Source: Gammaproteobacteria bacterium | GTDB lineage: Bacteria > Pseudomonadota > Gammaproteobacteria > SZUA-152 | Direction: 5' to 3' | DNA length: 23,717 nt | Assembly: GCA_030613605.1 (NCBI GenBank) | Contig: JAUWLO010000007.1 | Location: forward strand, 1 to 23,717 | Shown here: piece after piece, positions 5,700 through 14,032 of the stretch | Position numbering within the stretch: position 1 is the stretch's first letter | How the letters are laid out: each line of letters starts with the position of its first letter | Made by a program: the position numbers and the translations under genes | The notes under the pieces: model-generated | Seen by the model: only the letters and a program-made list of their open reading frames with translations | What the model was told of the DNA's origin: nothing | The model's database searches: none

Positions 5700-7059
5700 A
5701 GTTAAAGTTGCTTATGTCTGTGGGGATTGTGGCTCAGATTTTCCCAAGTGGCAGGGACGTTGCGATGATTGTGGTGCCTGGAATACGCTGAGTGAATTTC
5801 GTACCGGTAATGTAGGCGCTAAAAAAAGTGGTAGCCAGTTCAAAGGCTACGCGGGCAGTTTATCTGAAGTACAAACATTGGGAGACATTGATCTTACCAA
5901 TGTCCCGCGATTGAGTTCCGGTGTGGAAGAGTTTGACAGAGTATTGGGCGGCGGCATGGTGCCAGGCTCGGCGATTCTTATTGGTGGCCATCCCGGGGCA
6001 GGTAAAAGCACCTTGTTGTTACAGGTATTGTGCCGCATGGCGAAATCACAGTCCGCACTTTATGTGACTGGTGAAGAATCCTTGCAACAGGTGGCGATGC
6101 GCGCACAGCGATTGAGTCTGCCCATGGATAGTTTGCAAATGCTCAGTGAAACCAGCGTTGAAGCCATATGCGCCGTCGCTGAAAACCAACATCCAAAACT
6201 TATTGTGATTGATTCCATTCAGGTTGTTAGGCAGGAAGATGTGCAGTCGGCTCCGGGCAGTGTTGCACAGGTACGAGAATGCGCTGCTTATTTGATACGT
6301 TATGCAAAACTAACCAATACAATCTTGATCCTGGTGGGACATGTCACCAAAGATGGGTCTCTTGCCGGTCCTAAAGTGCTAGAGCACATGATTGATTGTT
6401 CGGTGATGCTAGAAAGTTCAACGGATAATCGTTATCGTACCTTGCGTGGTGTGAAAAATCGTTTTGGTGCCGTAAATGAGATCGGCGTTTTTGCAATGAC
6501 AGAAAAGGGCCTGCGTGAAGTTAAAAACCCATCGGCTATTTTTCTATCACGCGCCACGGAGCCTGCCGCAGGCAGTGTGGTGATGGTGGTGTGGGAAGGG
6601 ACGCGCCCGATTCTTATTGAATTGCAGGCATTGGTGGACGACAGTCAATTTGGCAATCCGCGTCGGTTAGCGGTTGGTGTTGATCAAAACCGTTTATCTA
6701 TGTTGTTAGCGGTGCTGCATCGTCATGGCGGCATTCAGGTGGGTGACCAGGATGTCTTTGTGAATGTGGTTGGTGGCGTCAAGGTGATGGAAACCAGCGC
6801 AGACTTAACGCAACTGTTAGCCATTGTATCCAGTTTACGTGATCGGCCGCTTGCATCTGACCTGGTGGTGTTTGGTGAGGTAGGCCTGTCTGGCGAGATC
6901 CGGCCGGTTCCCAGTGGTCAGGAACGTTTAAATTCTGCCGTTAAGCACGGCTTTAAGCGCGCCATTGTACCGCAAGCCAATGTGCCTAAAAATGGAATCA
7001 AGGGAATGGAAATTGTTGGAGTGTCTACTTTAGCTGCGGCGCTAGCGGCTGTTGAATAA
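5692..7059 (+). CDS. radA: DNA repair protein RadA (branch-migration ATPase)
   Basis: RadA is a RecA-like, DnaB-type motor that extends heteroduplex during recombination and repair. The product (455 aa; E. coli 460) has the N-terminal four-cysteine zinc finger (CGDCG then CDDCG in the first 35 residues), Walker A GGHPGAGKST at 98-107, the RadA signature KNRFG at 255-259, and a C-terminal Lon-protease-like domain ending in GLSGEIRPVPSGQERL and the usual tail. GTG at 5692 is preferred because VAKVKVAYVC matches the family N terminus. ATG at 5677 and GTG at 5680 are in frame and cannot be excluded, since no strong ribosome binding site decides. It overlaps alr, so coupled translation is expected. 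Confidence 0.96.
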   Translation: MAKVKVAYVCGDCGSDFPKWQGRCDDCGAWNTLSEFRTGNVGAKKSGSQFKGYAGSLSEVQTLGDIDLTNVPRLSSGVEEFDRVLGGGMVPGSAILIGGHPGAGKSTLLLQVLCRMAKSQSALYVTGEESLQQVAMRAQRLSLPMDSLQMLSETSVEAICAVAENQHPKLIVIDSIQVVRQEDVQSAPGSVAQVRECAAYLIRYAKLTNTILILVGHVTKDGSLAGPKVLEHMIDCSVMLESSTDNRYRTLRGVKNRFGAVNEIGVFAMTEKGLREVKNPSAIFLSRATEPAAGSVVMVVWEGTRPILIELQALVDDSQFGNPRRLAVGVDQNRLSMLLAVLHRHGGIQVGDQDVFVNVVGGVKVMETSADLTQLLAIVSSLRDRPLASDLVVFGEVGLSGEIRPVPSGQERLNSAVKHGFKRAIVPQANVPKNGIKGMEIVGVSTLAAALAAVE

Positions 7060-7080
7060 TTCTTCTTGCCGAAAAACTAT

Positions 7081-7114
7081 TTGTTGCCAGGAATTGTTGC
7101 TAGGAATTGCTGCT
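7081..7114. repeat. 13-nt tandem repeat at the radA/PilZ convergent junction
   Basis: TTGTTGCCAGGAA (7081-7093) and TTGTTGCTAGGAA (7094-7106) differ at one base, and a partial third copy begins TTGCTGCT (7107-7114). The PilZ-gene stop codon (minus strand, 7100-7102) lies inside the second unit. Confidence 0.75.
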
Positions 7115-7477
7115 GATTAGTTCGGACAATTCGCGGTATAAAATATCAGGATCGCCAATATTCAGTTCTATGAGCCGGCGTAGGTGAGAAACGCTATCAA
7201 GATCTATATGTTCGCACCGGAAACCAACCTGCATTTCACCAATATGCGTAATGGAAACTTCCATACGAATAACCGCTTCTTCGTTATCTGCAAATATCTC
7301 CGTTAAGTAGTGGTCACCAACTTCAGCTTCCCATATTCTAGGTACCGTTAGAAGCAGGCCCTTCAGTGAGATATCAATAAGTTTGCTTTTCCATAGCCCT
7401 TTGTCATTGATGAGACGGACTTCCGTATCAAACTCGATACGAGAAAATCGGCGCATATTTTGATTTGTATCTTTCAT
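7100..7477 (-). CDS. PilZ-domain protein, probable c-di-GMP receptor
   Basis: This 125-aa single-domain PilZ protein has both c-di-GMP binding motifs in the expected order: RxxxR at residues 9-13 (RRFSR) and DxSxxG at 35-40 (DISLKG), followed by the six-stranded PilZ barrel. Proteins of this kind act as adaptors that alter motility, polysaccharide secretion or adhesion when c-di-GMP rises. No effector domain is attached. It converges with radA (40-nt gap) and lies 89 nt downstream of the hydrolase gene on the same strand, so the two may share a transcript. The start at 7477 has no strong ribosome binding site; Met8 would also keep both motifs. The stop codon falls inside a 13-nt repeat. Confidence 0.9.
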   Translation of the reverse strand: MKDTNQNMRRFSRIEFDTEVRLINDKGLWKSKLIDISLKGLLLTVPRIWEAEVGDHYLTEIFADNEEAVIRMEVSITHIGEMQVGFRCEHIDLDSVSHLRRLIELNIGDPDILYRELSELISSNS

Positions 7478-7533
7478 TGGGTATCACATCATTCCTGTAA
7501 CGTGTGTGCCTGTTATTATCGAGGTCAACTGTG

Positions 7534-7581
7534 GTTAGGGTCTAAAACAGTTAGAGTCTAAAACGGTTAGGGCTTAAAACA
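7534..7581. repeat. 16-nt tandem repeat over the stop codon of the hydrolase gene (3 copies)
   Basis: The units are GTTAGGGTCTAAAACA (7534-7549), GTTAGAGTCTAAAACG (7550-7565) and GTTAGGGCTTAAAACA (7566-7581), with two differences between the first unit and each of the others. The minus-strand hydrolase stop (7567-7569) lies in the third plus-strand unit, so the array extends from the last codons of the gene into its 3' flank. Confidence 0.9.
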
Positions 7582-8499
7582 GCCCATATCATTAGCAAAT
7601 CCCACTGGGCCTGAATAATGTATTTTAATTTCGGACAGTGTTTCTTTCTCACGCCCAAGCGTACGACGCATCCGATGCGATAGTATCAGTTGTTTCACTT
7701 TCGCCTGCGCGGCTATCTCCCCTATAACAACAGGAGGCATGTGAAGGTTTCGCTCAACTCCGCGTGCACCCTTTGGCACGGCATTGTGTGCAATTAACAG
7801 GTCGGCATTTTTGGCGAGAATCGGTAACGTCTTAAAATCTCCATTCATGTCTCCACTAAAAATCATCGACTTGTTTCCAATATCAATACGCCAGGCAAGG
7901 GCAGGTAATGGGCCATGGTGTACCGATATAGCGCGAACATTTATATCAGGCCCAGAAAATGCGGATTGTATCTTTTTGTTTTCAACATCAAGAATTACTG
8001 GTTGCAACCGGTAACCATTTCGACGTCCGTCGTCCATAAAGTCAGCCAGGTAACGAAATGCTCCTTCAATATCAAATAATGACTCCAGAAAATCTGTGGT
8101 ATCGGGCATCCAGTGGCTGCCAGAAGGCCCATAAACGGGTAAATCTTTTTTGCGGTCATCAAAAAAGGAAGATTTGATCAATGCGGGTAAGTCGGCACTA
8201 TGATCAACATGGAAGTGCGAGAAAAGAATGGTGTCCAGGTCTTCAAAATTTGCGCCACTGCGGCCAAAGTTATCACTACTGCCTCCGCCCACATCGACCA
8301 ATACTCGTGCCTTACCATTGTGCCAGATAAGATAACTGCTGGAGGCTCGGCCATCACCCACTTCAGGGCCCCCCGAGCCTAAAACCTGAATATAGGTGCC
8401 ATCCGATGGGCAACTCGTATTGGCCGCCTGTAACAGGGGGGAGGTCGCAACAGAGAGCAACGCAAGCAAAGAGCTAAAAAAGCAATTTCTGGAAACCAT
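7567..8499 (-). CDS. Exported metallo-beta-lactamase-fold hydrolase (RNase Z/AtsA-like branch)
   Basis: The 310-aa product starts with a typical signal peptide (hydrophobic segment about residues 7-24, likely cleavage after QAA or QA near 25), so it should act in the periplasm or outside the cell. The MBL-fold zinc site is present: HFHVDH at 95-100, a later HHGPLPALAWRID, the metal-bridging aspartate in MIFSGDMNGD, and a final histidine in LILSHRM. Strand-loop elements such as VLVDVGGG precede the first motif. This layout resembles the RNase Z/arylsulfatase-like group, but RNA is an unlikely substrate for an exported enzyme; the substrate is unknown. ATG at 8499 is chosen over TTG at 8505. 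The stop lies in a 16-nt repeat. Confidence 0.88.
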   Translation of the reverse strand: MVSRNCFFSSLLALLSVATSPLLQAANTSCPSDGTYIQVLGSGGPEVGDGRASSSYLIWHNGKARVLVDVGGGSSDNFGRSGANFEDLDTILFSHFHVDHSADLPALIKSSFFDDRKKDLPVYGPSGSHWMPDTTDFLESLFDIEGAFRYLADFMDDGRRNGYRLQPVILDVENKKIQSAFSGPDINVRAISVHHGPLPALAWRIDIGNKSMIFSGDMNGDFKTLPILAKNADLLIAHNAVPKGARGVERNLHMPPVVIGEIAAQAKVKQLILSHRMRRTLGREKETLSEIKIHYSGPVGFANDMGCFKP

Positions 8500-8704
8500 A
8501 CGCAAAGTCTACCATCGCTGGCACGAGCGTACGCAAATTCCAGACTAAATTTGACGATAATGGGTAATATACGGATGGCTGAAAAATGACGTATGTTGTT
8601 GGAACTATTACATACTTTGAGCACCTAACGCATGGTATATTGGCAATTCGTAGAAATAATGCTTTTCTCAATACAAAGAAAAACACAAAGAAAAATTAAA
8701 CAAT

Positions 8705-9937
8705 ATGGGACGTAACTCCAAACTACTGTTACCCGCAGTCATTATTCTTGTTGGAATTGTCATTGCCTGGCTACTGTTGGTTAATAGCCCAAAAGTTAAG
8801 CGCAAGGCTATCGTCAGTCTGCCGCCATTGGTGAAGTTTGTTGAGATTAAGCCAGAGGATGTCCGCATTCCCGTTTTTACCCAGGGCACTGTAAAACCAC
8901 GTACCAGTATTAATTTGTCTGCTGAAGTTACCGGCCGCATTGTCGATGTTTCCCCCGCATTTTCTAACGGCAGCTTTTTTAAGAAAGATGATGTGTTGTT
9001 GCACATTAATCCCAGTGATTATCAGCTGGCGATTACCAAAGCCGAGGCTCTGGTGGCTAGCGCAAAACAACAGTTAGCGCGAGCCGAAGCGGAGTACAGA
9101 CAGAAGCTTGAAGAATATAAAGGTATTACACGTTCAAAAGTGAGTGATTACGCTCTACGAAAACCACAATACGAAGAAGCAAAGGCAAACCTCAAGTCAG
9201 CAGGAGCCGATCTTGATCTTGCCAGAGTGCAGCTGGCGCGTTGTACGATCAAGGCCCCTTTTGATGGGCGAGTTGTTACCAAGAAGGCCGATGTTGGTCA
9301 ATATGTCTTGCTCGGCGTGGTGGTGGCTGAAATTTATTCTACCGATGCGGCTGAAGTAAGACTTCCCGTTTCACAGGCGCAAATTAATTTACTGGCCTTG
9401 CCTGTAAATTTTGGTTCGCAAAGTGGCGAACCACTAACTAAAGTTAAATTAACAGGGCTGACAGCCGGACAGGCTCATAGCTGGTCCAGTGAAATTGTAC
9501 GTACCGAAGCGGTAATCGATGAGCGAAACCGGTTGCAGTATGTGGTTGCGCAAGTGATTGACCCTTATGGCCTTCATTCTGATTCTGGTGATAGACCTGT
9601 TCTCAATACAGGGCTGTTTGTTGAAGCAGAAATTGAAGGGAAATTATTGAAAAATGTGTATGTGCTGCCGCGCCTGGCGATACACAATAACAATACAGTG
9701 TGGGTATTGAACACAAAAAAACGCTTAAGTATCCGTCGTGTGAGTATTTTACACAGGGGTGAATATAAAGCATACGTTAAGCAAGAAACGACTCAGGGTA
9801 TAAAAGGAACAGGCCTTGAATATGACGGGTTATTGCCAGGTGACAGAGTTATTATCAGTCCGCTGGATGCTGTGGTTGATGGAATGCAATTACGGATTGA
9901 ATCACCGATAACCGCTCCATCGTTAGTCGGCAAATAG
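8705..9937 (+). CDS. RND efflux membrane-fusion (periplasmic adaptor) protein
   Basis: This 410-aa HlyD/AcrA-family adaptor links an inner-membrane RND pump to an outer-membrane channel. One N-terminal membrane segment (residues about 8-27) anchors it; no lipobox is seen. Then come the barrel-sandwich half motif (TQGTVKPRTSINLSAEVTGR), an alpha-helical hairpin of about residues 110-175 rich in Ala, Glu and Lys, the second lipoyl half (CTIKAPFDGRVVTKKADVGQYV), a beta-barrel, and a membrane-proximal domain. The permease gene follows after 4 nt, so the pair is one operon. The start has only an A-rich upstream sequence and no clear GGAG. No TolC-type gene is adjacent, so the channel must be encoded elsewhere. 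Substrate unknown. Confidence 0.94.
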   Translation: MGRNSKLLLPAVIILVGIVIAWLLLVNSPKVKRKAIVSLPPLVKFVEIKPEDVRIPVFTQGTVKPRTSINLSAEVTGRIVDVSPAFSNGSFFKKDDVLLHINPSDYQLAITKAEALVASAKQQLARAEAEYRQKLEEYKGITRSKVSDYALRKPQYEEAKANLKSAGADLDLARVQLARCTIKAPFDGRVVTKKADVGQYVLLGVVVAEIYSTDAAEVRLPVSQAQINLLALPVNFGSQSGEPLTKVKLTGLTAGQAHSWSSEIVRTEAVIDERNRLQYVVAQVIDPYGLHSDSGDRPVLNTGLFVEAEIEGKLLKNVYVLPRLAIHNNNTVWVLNTKKRLSIRRVSILHRGEYKAYVKQETTQGIKGTGLEYDGLLPGDRVIISPLDAVVDGMQLRIESPITAPSLVGK

Positions 9938-9941
9938 TGAC

Positions 9942-12900
9942 GTGAACAGACTTATTGCCTGGTTTGCCGCCAACAGTGTTGCTGCCAACCTGTTGATGCT
10001 ATTTATTATTGTCGCAGGTTTAATGTCTCTATCGGATATCCGTAAAGAAACATTCCCCTCTATCCCATTAGATTCGGTTACGGTTACGGTAACTTACCCG
10101 GGGGCATCACCGGCAGAAGTGGAACAATCCGTGTGCACACGTATTGAAGAAGCTATTTTTGATATTCAGGGTATAGAGGAGCTCAATACCACTGCCAGTG
10201 AAAACATTTGTAGTGTCAGCGTAACAACACAAAAAGGCTTTGAAACGAATGATTTGTACAATCAGATCAAGACTCGTGTTGATGGCATAATCAGTTTCCC
10301 CGTCGAAATAGAAGAACCCAGGATATCAGCCAATACCACTCGTCGTAATACGGTGCTCAACCTTATTCTTTCCGGTTCAGCAGATGAATTAACACTCAAA
10401 AGACTGGCAGACAAACTTCGTGATGAATTACTGGAATTGCCATCGGTTACTCAGGTTGAGCAGTTTAATGTCAAACCCTATGAAATTTCCATTGAAGTAA
10501 CCGACCGATCATTACGTGCTTATGATCTTACCTTTTCTGAATTAGCCGACACGGTACGCAGGGCATCTCTGGATTTAGCCGGTGGTGTGATTAAAACCAC
10601 CGGCGGTGATATTTTATTAAGAACCCAGGGGCAGTTGCGTGAAGGGGAACAATTCAGTGCCATTCCCTTGCGTGCCCAGCCCGATGGTACTTATGTCACC
10701 GTGGGTGAAGTAGCCAATGTTATTGATGGCCTTGAGCAGGCTGACATGGAAGGTCAGTTTAATGGCAAGTCAGCCGTATTGATAACCGTTTTCCGAGTTG
10801 GCGAACAAAGTGTGCTGGATGTCAGCGCAGAAGTTAAGGCGTATATGGCCAGAGCAAGGAATTCGCTACCTGAAGGGATTGCGTTAAACATCTGGCAGGA
10901 TCGTTCAAAGATGTTTGAAGACCGTCTTAATCTTCTGGTGCGCAGCGCTTTTGTGGGGCTGACGTTAGTATTTGCATTGCTGGTTTTATTTCTCAGGTTA
11001 CGATTAGCAGTGTGGGTGAGTGTGGGTATTGCTGTGTCATTTATGGGCGCATTATTCATGTTACCTCTTTTCGGTAGCTCCATTAATATGATATCCATGT
11101 TCGCCTTTGTATTGGTTCTGGGTATCGTGGTGGATGATGCCATTATCGTGGGCGAAAGAATTTTTACCCAGCACCGTCAGGGAATATTCGGTTTGCAGGC
11201 GGCTATCAATGGAGCACAGGAAGTATCCAAGCCCGTTGTGTTTGCTGTGTTAACCACTGTTATTGCCTTTCTTCCCATATTTTTTCTACCAGGCATTGAA
11301 GGGAAGATATGGCAAATTATTTCCATCGTGGTGATTTGCACGTTGGCCTTTTCATTGATTGAATCAATGTTAATACTGCCGTCGCATTTGTCTCATATTG
11401 ACAGTACTGCAAAATCACGTTTTGCCTTTTTAAATTATATGTCAGCCAAACAGGAGGCCTTTGTTGATGGTGTTGAGAAATTCATTTTTGAAAAATACAG
11501 ACCATTTTTATCCCTTGTGCTGAGTTGGCGTTATGCTGCGGTAGCGGTGTTCGTGGCCATGTTCATGGTTTTTGTTGTACTGGTGAAAGGGGGCTGGATA
11601 CCCATGGTGTTTTTTCCCAAAGTGGAAGGCGACATGGTTACGGGTAGTGTGCGTTTTGCCCAGGGAACACATGTGGATGTTACCCGGGAAGCAGTTGATC
11701 GTATGCAGCTTGCAGCAGATTCATTACGTGCAGAGCTAATGAATGAAGTCCACGTTGATCAATTTAACGGAATCGTTAATGCGCTGGGTAGCCAACCAAT
11801 GAGTCGCACGGGTATTCGGGGGGGGCACGTAGGCGAAGTGGCGATTGAATTAGTGCCAGCCGAGAATCGGCTGGTCTCCAATGAGATTATTATGCGACGT
11901 TGGCGCGAAAAAATTGGTCAAATACCAGAATCTCTTGAGTTAAGCTTTAATTCCAGCATTACCCATCGTGGTGCGGATATTGATATTCAACTGGCTGGCA
12001 ATGATCTGCAGGAGTTGAATCGGGCCGCCAATCGTTTAAAAGAACAGCTCAGTGGTTATCCGGGTATTTTCGATGTGCGAAATTCTTTTGAATCCGGCAA
12101 GCGAGAGCTGCGCCTGCAACTAAAACCCTATGCGGAAACCATGGGTATTACGTATAGCGAATTAGCTCGCCAGGTGCGGCAGGCCTTTTATGGTGAAGTG
12201 GCGCAACGCATTCAACGTAATAAGGATGAAGTTAAAGTGTTTGTGCGTTACACCGAAAGTGAAAGGCGTTCGGTGTATTCGCTGGAGCACATGACGGTAA
12301 AGTTACCCGATGGACTGGAAGTTCCTTTATCCACTGTGGCTAATATAACTTACGACCGTAGCCCTAGCCAGATCAAACGGATTGATCGTAAACGTATTGT
12401 TCGGGTGACGGCACATGTGGATTCAGGAAAGACCACCGCGAACAATGTGATGGCCGATCTGAAAGTGAGTTTTCTACCAGGCTTAGAGAAAAGTTTTAAA
12501 GATGTGACGTGGAACCCTTCCGGTCGACAAAAAAACAAGGGTGAACTCATCAGTTCCATGGTCAATGGTTTTTACATGGCGATCATGGGCATATTCGCCA
12601 TCCTCGCAGTTTCGTTCCGTTCTTATGTGCAACCGATCATTGTCGTCAGTGCCATTCCTTTCGGGTTAATCGGCGCAATATTTGGTCACGCCCTGTTGGG
12701 AATCGATATCAGTTTGTTATCCCTGTGTGGAATGATCGCCGTTTCCGGTGTGGTGGTGAACGATAATCTGGTGCTGGTGGATTTTATCAACCGCGCGAGG
12801 GATAGAGGGCTGGATGTGGCGCAGGCCATTAGTGAAGCAGGGGTGGCACGCTTTCGACCCATATTGCTGACATCACTCACTACTTTTGCAGGGCTGACAC

Positions 12901-13055
12901 CTCTGATGCTGGAAAAAAGTGTACAGGCTCAGTTTCTTATACCCATGGCGGTATCGCTGGCTTTTGGGGTGATGTTTGCGACGACAGTAAGCTTATTGCT
13001 AACGCCTTCTGCATATCATATTTTGGAAGATATTAAGAGCCTGCTTAAACAATGA
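9942..13055 (+). CDS. RND-family efflux permease
   Basis: At 1037 aa this is the usual length for a trimeric, proton-driven AcrB-like pump with 12 membrane helices and two large periplasmic loops. The first helix (about residues 12-29) is followed by FPSIPLDSVTVTVTYPGASPAEVEQ, a hallmark of the family. TM4 carries the proton-relay pair Asp398-Asp399 in GIVVDDAIIVGE. In TM10, VVVNDNLVLVDF has Asn940 where AcrB has the relay lysine (Lys940) in AKNAILIVEF, so this belongs to a different RND branch from AcrB, with substrate unknown. Start GTG at 9942 is 4 nt after the adaptor gene. The gene is intact, with no frameshift seen. Confidence 0.95.
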   Translation: MNRLIAWFAANSVAANLLMLFIIVAGLMSLSDIRKETFPSIPLDSVTVTVTYPGASPAEVEQSVCTRIEEAIFDIQGIEELNTTASENICSVSVTTQKGFETNDLYNQIKTRVDGIISFPVEIEEPRISANTTRRNTVLNLILSGSADELTLKRLADKLRDELLELPSVTQVEQFNVKPYEISIEVTDRSLRAYDLTFSELADTVRRASLDLAGGVIKTTGGDILLRTQGQLREGEQFSAIPLRAQPDGTYVTVGEVANVIDGLEQADMEGQFNGKSAVLITVFRVGEQSVLDVSAEVKAYMARARNSLPEGIALNIWQDRSKMFEDRLNLLVRSAFVGLTLVFALLVLFLRLRLAVWVSVGIAVSFMGALFMLPLFGSSINMISMFAFVLVLGIVVDDAIIVGERIFTQHRQGIFGLQAAINGAQEVSKPVVFAVLTTVIAFLPIFFLPGIEGKIWQIISIVVICTLAFSLIESMLILPSHLSHIDSTAKSRFAFLNYMSAKQEAFVDGVEKFIFEKYRPFLSLVLSWRYAAVAVFVAMFMVFVVLVKGGWIPMVFFPKVEGDMVTGSVRFAQGTHVDVTREAVDRMQLAADSLRAELMNEVHVDQFNGIVNALGSQPMSRTGIRGGHVGEVAIELVPAENRLVSNEIIMRRWREKIGQIPESLELSFNSSITHRGADIDIQLAGNDLQELNRAANRLKEQLSGYPGIFDVRNSFESGKRELRLQLKPYAETMGITYSELARQVRQAFYGEVAQRIQRNKDEVKVFVRYTESERRSVYSLEHMTVKLPDGLEVPLSTVANITYDRSPSQIKRIDRKRIVRVTAHVDSGKTTANNVMADLKVSFLPGLEKSFKDVTWNPSGRQKNKGELISSMVNGFYMAIMGIFAILAVSFRSYVQPIIVVSAIPFGLIGAIFGHALLGIDISLLSLCGMIAVSGVVVNDNLVLVDFINRARDRGLDVAQAISEAGVARFRPILLTSLTTFAGLTPLMLEKSVQAQFLIPMAVSLAFGVMFATTVSLLLTPSAYHILEDIKSLLKQ

Positions 13056-13485
13056 GTTTTTTGGAGATATGAGTTAACTATCCAGACCATCAATTGATAT
13101 GTGAAGGTATTAATTAAACCTTTTTAGCGTATTTTCCTCCATGGTAATCAAAAAATACCTGTCTGAGTTCCTTATTTTACGACCATAAATTCACAATAGC
13201 CCTACAGTAATGCAGGGAGTTGCACGCTTCTTCTATCTAGATCCACCCCGCAAGTTATGAAATTCGAGATGTAAATCACATTATTGTGTTTAGGTATCAC
13301 GTTTTTTGCCGATATATCTGAGCATGTAGCTTTAAAATCAATTAGTTACTTAATTATTTTACATTTTTATGGAAGAAAGCCACGACAGGCTTCAATGAAG
13401 ATTTAGCTCGTGAAATTCATCAAATGTGCGAAATCTGGAAAATCAGTAGTAATGAGTAATTTGTAGCATATAGAGGTGTCCCGAT
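13056..13485. other. AT-rich 430-bp spacer between the RND operon and the envelope-machine cluster
   Basis: No gene of believable length or codon content was found on either strand. The region contains a weak terminator candidate (13104-13125), a 7-pair hairpin with a GTAA loop and one mismatch (CCCTACA 13200-13206 with TGCAGGG 13211-13217), and an imperfect inverted repeat around TAAATCACA-TTAT-TGTG (13272-13288). I expect the promoter of the downstream cluster to be here, but no -35/-10 pair with correct spacing stands out. Confidence 0.6.
13104..13125 (+). terminator. Weak candidate terminator after the RND operon
   Basis: AAGGT (13104-13108) pairs with ACCTT (13118-13122) across a nine-base AT loop, and five Ts span 13121-13125. 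The stem is short and AT-rich, so efficiency is doubtful; its position about 50 nt after the permease stop is appropriate. Confidence 0.35.
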
Positions 13486-14028
13486 TTGAATATTATTACT
13501 ATAAAAAACATTTTTAGCAGGCTATTTGCCACCCATATATTGATTTCTCTTTGTATGCTGTTGATGCTTGGCCTTGCTAATGCGGAACTGGTTACCAAGG
13601 AACAGATCAAAGGACTTGATGAACAGGTACAGGACATTAAAAAAGATGTTCTTGGTATATCCACTGAACTTAATTTGCTTGAAGAGAAATTATTATTCCC
13701 ATCTAGTACTCAAATTTCCATATTTTTTTCATTGGAAGGTAACACTAGTTTTCAGCCAGATGCCATCAAAGTAGATTTAGACAGTAAAAATGTTGCTCAC
13801 CATATCTATACGTTCAAAGAAGTTTCGGCTTTGCAGAAGCATGGGGTGCAACATATTTATACTGGCAATATTCGAACAGGTGAGCATAGTCTGCAAGTCA
13901 GTGTCATCGGCAAGGATGGCGGCAGTAAAAAAACAGATATTGCTTCACATTCGATAACCAAAGGCGTCGGCCCGCAATTTGTAGAAATCAGATTGACGGG
14001 CGCGGGTGTTAAATTCAGAAATTGGTGA
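13486..14028 (+). CDS. Exported protein of unknown function, first gene of the envelope-machine cluster
   Basis: I do not recognise this 180-aa protein as a named family. It has a long signal peptide (hydrophobic about residues 16-31, probable cleavage after ANA at 33), then a short heptad-like helix (EQIKGLDEQVQDIKKDVLGISTE would be one amphipathic stretch, roughly residues 38-60), then a beta-rich domain of about 110 residues that may be Ig-like or PEGA-like. TTG at 13486 is taken as start because AGAGGTG (13472-13478) precedes it by 7 nt and the signal peptide follows directly. The end is only 4 nt before the next proposed start, so it belongs to the same operon. A role as a periplasmic accessory of the machine is inferred from position. 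Confidence 0.75.
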   Translation: MNIITIKNIFSRLFATHILISLCMLLMLGLANAELVTKEQIKGLDEQVQDIKKDVLGISTELNLLEEKLLFPSSTQISIFFSLEGNTSFQPDAIKVDLDSKNVAHHIYTFKEVSALQKHGVQHIYTGNIRTGEHSLQVSVIGKDGGSKKTDIASHSITKGVGPQFVEIRLTGAGVKFRNW

Positions 14029-14032
14029 GATT

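Noticed and set aside
2762..7581. The repeat arrays considered as CRISPR or as one interspersed repeat family.
   Set aside because: Units are 12-16 nt, contiguous without spacers, and each array has its own sequence, so neither explanation fits.
8516..8532. TGGCACGAGCGTACGCA resembling a sigma-54 -24/-12 promoter before the efflux operon.
   Set aside because: The -12 half is TACGCA rather than TTGCA, and it lies more than 170 nt from the gene; the match is too weak.
13272..13292. Imperfect inverted repeat ATCACA-TTAT-TGTG considered as a CRP or FNR site.
   Set aside because: The half-sites are in the wrong orientation for CRP (TGTGA then TCACA) and do not match FNR; it may be only a small hairpin.
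13376..13462. An open frame reading KKATTGFNEDLAREIHQM and onward to a stop, upstream of the envelope cluster.
   Set aside because: It has no start codon or ribosome binding site near its beginning, is under 35 residues, and sits in AT-rich spacer; a gene remnant is possible but cannot be supported.
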